From NCBI GenBank assembly GCA_002309375.1, contig DBXK01000033.1:23476-41322 (forward strand): DNA of 17,847 nt. Direction: 5' to 3'. Source of the DNA: Christensenella sp. UBA1214. GTDB taxonomy: Bacteria; Bacillota; Clostridia; Christensenellales; CAG-138. Numbering within the stretch: position 1 is the first letter of the stretch; each line of letters begins with the position of its first letter. Shown here piece by piece: positions 12,402 through 17,847 of the stretch. The notes under the pieces are model-generated. The model saw only the letters and a list, made by a program, of their open reading frames with translations. It was not told the origin of the DNA and ran no database searches. A program made the position numbers and the translations under genes.

Positions 12402-13907
12402 TTACTCGGCGTCGTGATTGACCTCCTCCGGCGGGGTATCGAGCCTGTGCGGATCGGTCATGCAGCGTTTGAAATACTTGAACGCGGAAGCAAAGTAGAA
12501 GCCGTCGCAGATGCGCTCGTCGGTATTTACGGTGAAATCGATATAGCGCTTCTGCACAACGGTGCCGTCGGCGGCAAGCTCATTCTCCCTGCGCTTCATG
12601 CCGAAGGCGAGGAAAACGGGGATGTTGCCGAAATTATAAAGATGATGAAAAACGGGCGGGATGCCGAGGGAGCCCATGCTCGTTACGAACATCGAACCGT
12701 GGAAGGGGGAAAGTTTTGTCAAAAAGCGCGGCAGATGGCCGAAATAATCGAGGGTCTTCAGGACCCAGACCGTGAACTTCATGAAAACGCCGGGGATGAT
12801 GTTCAGCGCGCCGGCAAGCTTGTCGAAGCCGGAATCGAGCTCCTCTGTCGCCTTGGCTTTTTCCACTTCTCTATTGAATTTTTCATAGACGGTATAGGCC
12901 GTGTCATGCGGATCGAGGTAGATCGTTATGATCGTTTCGGAGCCCTCGAGGGTCATGTCCTTTTTGATGACCATGGAGATCTCGAGCTCATCGTCGCGGC
13001 TGTAGATGCGCTGGCCGCTGATGAAGCGGTTCACGGAGGGGAGCTTCGCGACGGTCCTTGCGTAGGCCGCGAGCAGAAGATGGGTATAGCCGAAATGGAG
13101 AAGCCCTTCCTCGCGCTTTTCGCGGATATAGGCGTCCGCCGCCGCGCAGTCGAAGCTGTCCTTGAAAAGATTGCAGGAGGCTCCGCGATCGGGCATGATG
13201 TACACGGCAACGCCGTTCATCGGATCGAGCGAGCGGACCCTTCGCCCGTCGCTGCGGTCGCCGCATTGGGGCAGCGGGCGGTCGCTCGTTGTTTTCTTCA
13301 CTCCGGCGAGGACGGCAAGCACGGCGAGGATATCGAGCGCGATCGCCGCTTCGGACTGGAAGGGCGCGGCGCTGCCTGTGCTTCTGATCATCGGCAGCAC
13401 TTCGAAAACGATCTGGCCGGCGAGGGCGAGCTGGAAACAGCAGATGCAGACGATGCGTCTCGGCGTGATGCTGCGCTTTCTTCCGCCGGTGCTGACTGTC
13501 AGCCTGTAAATGATCGCGAGCGCGAAGTATGCAAGCACGAGCACCGTTGCAAAAAACGCGCTGCCGATGCGTTTGTCGCCGGAAACATACAGCGCGATCG
13601 CTCTTGCAGCCAGGTACACAGCGTAAAAGAGCACCGGTTTCGCGGTCTTATAAAGCCTTTTCTCGCCGAAGACGATCAGCTTGACTGCGAAAGCCAGCGA
13701 ACAGATGCAGGGCAGCACAAGAAAAATGACCGTCACAAGGAACGAGCTGACGTTCTCCGGCTTCCTCACCGGAGAGCTGTAATAGACAATCCTCGCTGCG
13801 ACGGCCGCCGCGATGAAGAGCCCCGCTGCCCAAAGGAGAACATTTGTTTTTGAAATACCGTATGCGGAATACCGCTTTGCGGTATCGTTTTTTCTGTTTT
13901 CTTCCAT
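12402..13907 (-). CDS. Membrane protein with degenerate E2 acyltransferase (CAT-like) domain
   Basis: This is a 501-residue protein. About six hydrophobic segments occupy residues 22-205 (roughly 22-42, 54-80, 91-110, 115-135, 150-172, 185-203). The cytosolic C-terminal part (about 220-485) resembles the catalytic domain of 2-oxoacid dehydrogenase E2 subunits and chloramphenicol acetyltransferase: GRRVRSLDPMNGVAVYIM (221-238), HLLLAAYARTVAKLPSVNRF (276-295), SMFVTSMGSLG (405-415) and VNTDERICDG (460-469). The active-site motif is normally DHRxxDG; here it is DERICDG with E464 in place of the catalytic histidine, and no lipoyl domain is present, so normal acyl transfer is unlikely. The frame is open to an ATG at 13985, but that ATG lies in the preceding gene's terminator tail. 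The promoter at 13915-13943 points to the ATG at 13907 and a leaderless mRNA. Confidence 0.8.
   Translation of the reverse strand: MEENRKNDTAKRYSAYGISKTNVLLWAAGLFIAAAVAARIVYYSSPVRKPENVSSFLVTVIFLVLPCICSLAFAVKLIVFGEKRLYKTAKPVLFYAVYLAARAIALYVSGDKRIGSAFFATVLVLAYFALAIIYRLTVSTGGRKRSITPRRIVCICCFQLALAGQIVFEVLPMIRSTGSAAPFQSEAAIALDILAVLAVLAGVKKTTSDRPLPQCGDRSDGRRVRSLDPMNGVAVYIMPDRGASCNLFKDSFDCAAADAYIREKREEGLLHFGYTHLLLAAYARTVAKLPSVNRFISGQRIYSRDDELEISMVIKKDMTLEGSETIITIYLDPHDTAYTVYEKFNREVEKAKATEELDSGFDKLAGALNIIPGVFMKFTVWVLKTLDYFGHLPRFLTKLSPFHGSMFVTSMGSLGIPPVFHHLYNFGNIPVFLAFGMKRRENELAADGTVVQKRYIDFTVNTDERICDGFYFASAFKYFKRCMTDPHRLDTPPEEVNHDAE
13869..13885. repeat. 17-bp palindrome just inside the E2-like gene
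   Basis: ATACCGC-TTT-GCGGTAT is a perfect 7+7 inverted repeat at about +22 to +38 from the predicted leaderless start. It is immediately preceded on the plus strand by a related ATACCG-TATGCGG segment. It could be an operator or an mRNA hairpin; its function is unknown. Confidence 0.55.
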
Positions 13908-13914
13908 GCGTATT

Positions 13915-13943
13915 ATTATAACGCCTTGCCCTTGCGAAATCAA
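13915..13943 (-). promoter_or_regulatory. Promoter giving a leaderless E2-like mRNA
   Basis: On the minus strand TTGATT (13938-13943), a 17-bp spacer and TATAAT (13915-13920) form a good sigma-A promoter. The -10 ends only 7 nt before the ATG at 13907, so transcription should start at or within a base or two of the start codon. No SD precedes that ATG. Confidence 0.7.
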
Positions 13944-13984
13944 CCGCAAAGCCGAAAAATGCCCGCGTTTTTCACCGGCGGGCA

Positions 13985-14010
13985 TAAAAAACCGGGACCT
14001 CGGCCCCGGT
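13985..14010 (-). terminator. Terminator of the downstream lipoprotein gene
   Basis: ACCGGG (13991-13996) and CCCGGT (14005-14010) form the stem, with a further CC/GG step inside. On the minus strand it is followed by a run of T (13986-13990). It lies 10 bp after the stop of the lipoprotein gene at 14021. Confidence 0.85.
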
Positions 14011-14020
14011 AAAGCGTTAT

Positions 14021-14602
14021 TTACTTATCTTCCTTCTGCGTGCCGCCGGCTGCCGGGCCGATGACGTTCACGGGAGCGTTGACCGGCCAGCGCAGGTTGT
14101 TGAGCGCGACGATGCCGAGATGGGTCGCCATGTCGGCAGTTCCGACGTCTCCATCCATCCTGCCGCCGACAGTGACCGTGACGGTGCCGTCGACATCTTC
14201 AACGGAAGTCACTTCGGGGATCACGGAGCCGCTCGAAAAAGTGACGGTGAACACCACAAGGTGGTTGTTCTTAAAGAAATCCTCGTTGTATTTTTCGGAG
14301 GCAGCCCTCTTTGCCTCATCGGAGAGCCTCGGAAGGACCTTGAGAGCGAAATCTTCGGCGCTCGTGATGATCTCGGGTTCGGTCTTGCCGCCGGTCTCGT
14401 AATCATAAGCAATGCGATGGAACTCAAAATCGATCTTGTTGGGGTCGGTGATCTCTCCGCTCACCTCGCCGCCGTTCGGCTCGGTCTCGGTCTCCATCGG
14501 AGCGGGCGTGGTGATCTCCGTTTCGGCATTCGAGCAGGCGATCGCCGCCGCGGCAAGCGCAAGGGTGAGGAGCATTGCGATTATCTTAATGTATCTTTTC
14601 AT
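14021..14602 (-). CDS. Putative lipoprotein of unknown function
   Basis: This 193-residue predicted lipoprotein has a basic N-terminus (MKRYIKIIAM), a hydrophobic stretch and the lipobox-like AAIAC with C23 as the likely lipidated cysteine, then an acidic Thr/Glu/Pro-rich linker. The exported part has strand-rich segments (HLVVFTVTFSSGS, VIPEVTSVEDVDGTVTVTVGG), hinting at a small beta-rich fold, and ends in NNLRWPVNAPVNVIGP. I do not recognise the family. An in-frame ATG seven codons upstream (14623) lacks an SD, while AAAAGGA precedes the ATG at 14602, so I use the latter. Terminators lie on both sides, so it is probably monocistronic. No clear promoter was found in the 81 bp upstream. Confidence 0.78.
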   Translation of the reverse strand: MKRYIKIIAMLLTLALAAAAIACSNAETEITTPAPMETETEPNGGEVSGEITDPNKIDFEFHRIAYDYETGGKTEPEIITSAEDFALKVLPRLSDEAKRAASEKYNEDFFKNNHLVVFTVTFSSGSVIPEVTSVEDVDGTVTVTVGGRMDGDVGTADMATHLGIVALNNLRWPVNAPVNVIGPAAGGTQKEDK

Positions 14603-14683
14603 TTTCGTATCCGTCCTTTTCATTTAGTTGAAGCCCGCGGAGTGTTCCCCCGTCCATCGGCTTTCATCCATATAACGAATAAA

Positions 14684-14713
14684 GAACGGCGGCGGTTGAA
14701 CCGCTCGCCGTTC
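14684..14713. terminator. Strong bidirectional hairpin after the asparaginase gene
   Basis: GAACGGCG (14684-14691) pairs with CGCCGTTC (14706-14713), with an inner GCGGT/ACCGC stem. TTTATT follows on the minus strand and GGTTTTTG on the plus strand. It probably ends the secA-serS-ansA transcripts. Confidence 0.85.
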
Positions 14714-14721
14714 GGTTTTTG

Positions 14722-15708
14722 TTATGAACGCTCGGTAAGCTCGCCGACGAGGTTTTTCTGCATCAGCATGCGGACAACGTCCATGTCGCTCGTCCTTCCG
14801 AGTACCCACATCAGCTTCGTGATCGACGCTTCGGTCGTCATATCCCCGGCGGATATCACACCGAGGTCGCGGAGGGGCCGGCTGACCTCGTAGATATCGG
14901 GCGAGGACTGTTCATACAGGCACTGGGAGGTCAGTATCACGGGGATGCCCTTCTCCATCAGCCTGCCGATCGCCTCGAGATGGTTCCTGCGGATCGAATG
15001 CATGCCGCCGAGGCCGAAGCCCTCGACAACGACGCCATGGATATCGCAGTCGATGCAGTAATCGAGCAGCTTCGGGCTCATGCCCGGGATCAGCTTCACG
15101 AGCGCGACGCGCGGGTCGATATCGGTCGAAAAGCTGAAGCCGCCCGGCAGCACCGGGTTATAGAGGGTGAGCAGCCTGCCGTCGCTGACGGTGCCGATAT
15201 AGGGATAATTGATCGATTCGAAGGCGTTCAGCGAGGTCGTGCGCGTTTTGACGGCGCGGCAGCCGAGCATCAGGGAATTGCCGAAGCAGATATACACGCC
15301 GCCCGAGAGGGACTGTGCGGCGATCAGCGCATTCTCGAGATTATGCCGCCCGTCGGAATCCGGATAAACAGCCGGATACTGCGCGCCGGTCAGCACGACC
15401 GGGATCGGTATGCCCGCCAGCATGAAGCTCAGCATGCTCGCCGTGTAGGCCATCGTGTCCGTGCCGTGGGTGAGAACGATGCCGTCGCAGCTGCCGACGC
15501 TCGATTTGATCGCTTCCGCGATCGTGATCCATTCCTCGGGCTGGATGTTCGAGGAATCCATGCTGAACAGATCGATGCAGTGAACGTTCGAATAGTCGCC
15601 GCCGAGCAGAGCGAGCAGCTCCTTCGAGCTCAGGCCCGGCGCAAGGCCCTTGTCCGTCGGGACGCAGGCGATCGTGCCGCCGGTGGAGATGAGGTTGATC
15701 CTTTTCAT
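14722..15708 (-). CDS. ansA: L-asparaginase, type I (cytoplasmic)
   Basis: The enzyme hydrolyses L-asparagine to aspartate and ammonia. The 328-residue length, with no signal peptide, fits the cytoplasmic type I form. The N-terminal motif STGGTIA contains the nucleophile T12. The second motif LTHGTDTMAY (79-88) supplies T83 and D84, and K154 (RAVKT) fits the catalytic lysine. I chose the ATG at 15708 because AGGGAGG lies 9-10 nt upstream; an in-frame TTG two codons earlier is too close to the SD. The gene is 39 bp downstream of serS and in the same direction, so it may share a transcript, and a strong terminator follows. No aspartase gene is adjacent. Confidence 0.95.
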   Translation of the reverse strand: MKRINLISTGGTIACVPTDKGLAPGLSSKELLALLGGDYSNVHCIDLFSMDSSNIQPEEWITIAEAIKSSVGSCDGIVLTHGTDTMAYTASMLSFMLAGIPIPVVLTGAQYPAVYPDSDGRHNLENALIAAQSLSGGVYICFGNSLMLGCRAVKTRTTSLNAFESINYPYIGTVSDGRLLTLYNPVLPGGFSFSTDIDPRVALVKLIPGMSPKLLDYCIDCDIHGVVVEGFGLGGMHSIRRNHLEAIGRLMEKGIPVILTSQCLYEQSSPDIYEVSRPLRDLGVISAGDMTTEASITKLMWVLGRTSDMDVVRMLMQKNLVGELTERS

Positions 15709-15747
15709 TGGCAATGCCCTCCCTTTCGGTTCAAGTACGGGTTTTGT

Positions 15748-17016
15748 TTATTTGATCACTTCGCAGTGCATATACGGCACGAGCACATCGGGGATCCTGA
15801 TGCTGCCGTCCGCCTGCTGATAGTTTTCGAGGATCGCGGCGACGGTGCGGCCGATGGCGACGCCGCTGCCGTTGAGGGTGTGCACAAGCTCCGGCTTGCT
15901 CTTCGCATCCCTGCGGAAGCGGATCTGAGCGCGGCGGGCCTGGAAATCTTCGAAATTGGAGCAGGAGCTGATCTCGACATATCGGCCGTAGCTCGGCATC
16001 CAAACTTCGATATCATAGGTCTTTGCGGAGCTGAAGCCGAGGTCGCCGGTGGAGAGGCAGACCACCCTGTAGGGAAGGCTGAGGCCCTGAAGGACCTTTT
16101 CGGCGTCGTTCGTGAGCTTTTCGAGCTCATCGTAGCTGGTTTCCGGCGCCACGAACTTCACGAGCTCGACCTTATTGAACTGATGCTGGCGGATAAGGCC
16201 GCGGGTATCCCTGCCCGCGCTGCCGGCTTCGCTCCTGAAGCATGCGCTGTATGCGCAGTACTTGATCGGCAGATCCTCGCCGTTCAGGATATCGCCCCTG
16301 TGGAGGTTCGTAACGGGGACCTCCGCCGTCGGGATCAGGAAATAATCGGTGCCGGCGACCTTGAAGGCGTCCTCCTCGAATTTCGGAAGCTGGCCGGTGC
16401 CGGTCATCGAGGCACGGTTGACCATATAGGGCGGGAAGATCTCGGTGTAGCCGTTCGAGGTATGCACATCGAGGAAATAGCTGATGATTGCCCTCTCGAG
16501 CCTTGCGCCGAGACCGCGGTAGACGGTGAACCTTGCGCCGGTGATCTTGCCGGCGGAAGCAAAGTCGAGGATGCCGAGATCCTCGCCGAGATCCCAGTGC
16601 GCCTTCGGCTCAAAGCCGAATTCGGTGGGCTTGCCCCAGCGGCGCATCTCCGCATTGTCGCGGTCATCCGCGCCGTCCGGAACGCTCGGATGGGGGATGT
16701 TCGGGATCTTCATCAGAAGCTCGTCGAATTTTCCGTCGATCTCGCTGAGTTCGCCGTCGAGAGATTTGATCTCGTCCGCAAGAGCTTTCATCTCCGCAAG
16801 CAGTACGGAAACATCCTCCCCCTGTTTTTTCAGCGCGGGGACCTTCGCGGAATCTTCGTTCCGCTTCGCCTTGAGAAGCTCGACCTTCTGGATCAGCTCG
16901 CGGCGTTTTTCATCGAGAGCGAGCACTTCCGTGACGTCTGCGCCCTTGCCGCGGCGGGCTTTCATCGCCGCAACGAGTTCCTCCGGGTTTTTCCTGATTC
17001 GTTTGATATCCAGCAT
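15748..17016 (-). CDS. serS: Seryl-tRNA synthetase
   Basis: The enzyme charges tRNA-Ser (and initially tRNA-Sec) with serine using ATP. It is 422 residues, normal for bacterial SerRS. The N-terminal arm (about residues 35-100) is a charged coiled coil that grips the long variable arm of tRNA-Ser. The class II core follows: TAEVP (230-234, serine site), motif 2 FRSEAG with QHQFNKVE (260-284), EISSCSNFEDFQARR (348-362) and motif 3 GSGVAIGRT (383-391). The SD AAGGAG precedes the ATG. It starts 55 bp after the secA stop. That gap is too short for a T-box riboswitch, so serS is not controlled by a T-box located there and may be read through from secA. Confidence 0.98.
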   Translation of the reverse strand: MLDIKRIRKNPEELVAAMKARRGKGADVTEVLALDEKRRELIQKVELLKAKRNEDSAKVPALKKQGEDVSVLLAEMKALADEIKSLDGELSEIDGKFDELLMKIPNIPHPSVPDGADDRDNAEMRRWGKPTEFGFEPKAHWDLGEDLGILDFASAGKITGARFTVYRGLGARLERAIISYFLDVHTSNGYTEIFPPYMVNRASMTGTGQLPKFEEDAFKVAGTDYFLIPTAEVPVTNLHRGDILNGEDLPIKYCAYSACFRSEAGSAGRDTRGLIRQHQFNKVELVKFVAPETSYDELEKLTNDAEKVLQGLSLPYRVVCLSTGDLGFSSAKTYDIEVWMPSYGRYVEISSCSNFEDFQARRAQIRFRRDAKSKPELVHTLNGSGVAIGRTVAAILENYQQADGSIRIPDVLVPYMHCEVIK

Positions 17017-17071
17017 TTTATTTTTCTCCTTGTGGGAATAATAGTCTTTTTTATTTCACTTCGGGCGGCGC

Positions 17072-17847
17072 TCAATCGGGCGTGCGGCCGCAGCATTTCT
17101 TGTATTTCTTTCCGCTTCCGCAGGGGCAGGGATCATTCGGCCCGGGCGTTTTGTTGATCACTTTGGGCTTTTTCTTTTCCGCGCCTGCGCCTTCGCCGGC
17201 GTTGGTGATCATCTCCCGCGGCTTTTCCTGCTGCACGGGTGCACGGAATACCGGGTGATAGAGCCGCTGAACGGTTTCCTGACGGATCTGCTCATTCATC
17301 TGATCGAACATATCAAAGCCCTCGTTCCTGTACTGGATGACGGGGTCCTGATTGCCCATCGCACGCAGGCCGATACCCTCGCGGAGCTGATCCATCGCAT
17401 CGATGTGATCCGCCCAGTGGCTGTCGACCGAAATGAGGAGGCAGCGGCGTTCGTATTCATGAATATCGGCCTCGTTCTCCTTCATCTTCTGATCGATGAG
17501 CTCATAGACCTTATCGGCCATCTTTATGAGCTCCCCGGCCATATCTTCATGCTTGCCCAGCTTGCCGATGAACTGCTCCGCATTGCCGATGCCGAAGGTC
17601 TGGCCGTATTCATGGGCGAGACCACCGTAATTCCATGTATCCGACTTATGCTTCGGCGGGCAGTAGAAATCGACGAGGGAGCGGATGAGCTCATCGCGCA
17701 TGGTCATGATCTGGTCGTGGACGTCCATGCCCATCAGCACCTGGCGGCGCTGAGAATAAATGATCTCGCGCATCTGGTTCATAACGTCGTCGTATTTGAT
17801 GACGTTTTTACGGATATCGTAGTTGTGGCTCTCGACCCTCTTCTGGG
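17072..17847 (-). CDS. secA: Preprotein translocase ATPase SecA, C-terminal part, 5' end outside window
   Basis: SecA drives protein export through SecYEG by ATP hydrolysis. Only the last 257 residues are here, and the frame runs off the right edge; the first visible residues QKRVESHNYDIRKNV continue the family sequence, and KYDDVMNQMREIIYSQRR follows. The segment covers the end of the helical scaffold/wing domains, including SVDSHWADHIDAMDQLREGIGLRAMGNQDP. It finishes with a basic linker and the zinc-binding tail DPCPCGSGKKYKKCCG, which binds SecB-like partners or ribosomes in other bacteria. The intact tail suggests a full-length housekeeping SecA. serS follows after 55 bp. Confidence 0.98.
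   Translation of the reverse strand, partial: QKRVESHNYDIRKNVIKYDDVMNQMREIIYSQRRQVLMGMDVHDQIMTMRDELIRSLVDFYCPPKHKSDTWNYGGLAHEYGQTFGIGNAEQFIGKLGKHEDMAGELIKMADKVYELIDQKMKENEADIHEYERRCLLISVDSHWADHIDAMDQLREGIGLRAMGNQDPVIQYRNEGFDMFDQMNEQIRQETVQRLYHPVFRAPVQQEKPREMITNAGEGAGAEKKKPKVINKTPGPNDPCPCGSGKKYKKCCGRTPD

Noticed and set aside
12237..13853. 538-codon open frame on the plus strand
   Set aside because: It is antisense to the E2-like and membrane-protein genes, with no recognisable motif, no SD and antisense-type composition.
13908..13985. 26-codon N-terminal extension of the E2-like protein
   Set aside because: Its ATG lies directly in the T run of the neighbouring terminator, has no SD, and would lie upstream of the predicted promoter.
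14603..14623. Upstream ATG for the lipoprotein at 14021-14602
   Set aside because: No SD precedes it, whereas AAAAGGA precedes the ATG at 14602, and the shorter form gives a more typical signal peptide.
15709..15714. TTG start for the asparaginase
   Set aside because: It is only 2-3 nt from the SD. The ATG two codons later has normal spacing and puts the nucleophile at the usual position.
17017..17071. T-box riboswitch upstream of serS
   Set aside because: The 55-bp gap is too short and has no specifier stem, T-box sequence or terminator.
14980..17157. 725-codon open frame on the plus strand
   Set aside because: It lies wholly antisense to serS and ansA, which have full family motifs. The protein is Ala/Asp/Arg/His-rich, as expected from reading a GC-rich gene backwards.

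Overview
This window looks like a chromosomal segment of a GC-rich, endospore-forming Firmicute of the clostridial type. The evidence is a canonical S10 ribosomal-protein operon, the sporulation pair spoIIGA-sigE with an intact pro-sequence on the sigma factor, a SpoIIQ-like membrane M23 protein preceded by a near-perfect sigma-F promoter, and typical Gram-positive Shine-Dalgarno (SD) sequences and terminators. No mobile elements, CRISPR arrays, tRNAs or rRNAs are visible. The genus cannot be read from the sequence.

Layout. (1) 1-4033, minus strand: the start of the S10 operon in transcription order rpsJ-rplC-rplD-rplW-rplB-rpsS-rplV-rpsC, with rpsC cut by the left edge. It is driven by a consensus sigma-A promoter (4382-4409) followed by a leader of about 340 nt full of hairpins. 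(2) 4410-6345, plus strand: a divergent control region, then spoIIGA and sigE, closed by a strong terminator. (3) 6420-8239, plus strand: a GntR/FCD regulator with its own consensus promoter, then the spoIIQ-like gene with a sigma-F-type promoter. (4) 8247-9008, plus strand: a small lipoprotein gene with its own promoter and a bidirectional terminator.

(5) 9025-13943, minus strand: a membrane protein with a degenerate E2-acyltransferase-like domain (apparently leaderless mRNA), a second multi-pass membrane protein, and an 864-residue TetM/EF-G-like GTPase fused to a C-terminal YacP/Rae1-type NYN nuclease domain. (6) 13985-17847, minus strand: a lipoprotein, a type I L-asparaginase, serS and the 3' end of secA, which is cut by the right edge.

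How they work together. SpoIIGA is the membrane protease that activates pro-sigma-E in the mother cell. SpoIIQ is normally its forespore-side counterpart during engulfment and is made under sigma-F, so two compartments of the same developmental programme sit within 3 kb. The rest is housekeeping (translation, tRNA charging, secretion, asparagine catabolism) plus uncharacterised envelope proteins. The most interesting item is the GTPase-nuclease fusion: a factor built like an A-site-entering translational GTPase carrying a domain homologous to an A-site mRNA endonuclease. Other items worth attention are a hairpin that exactly spans the gap between the spoIIGA SD and its start codon, the leaderless E2-like gene and the structured S10 leader.
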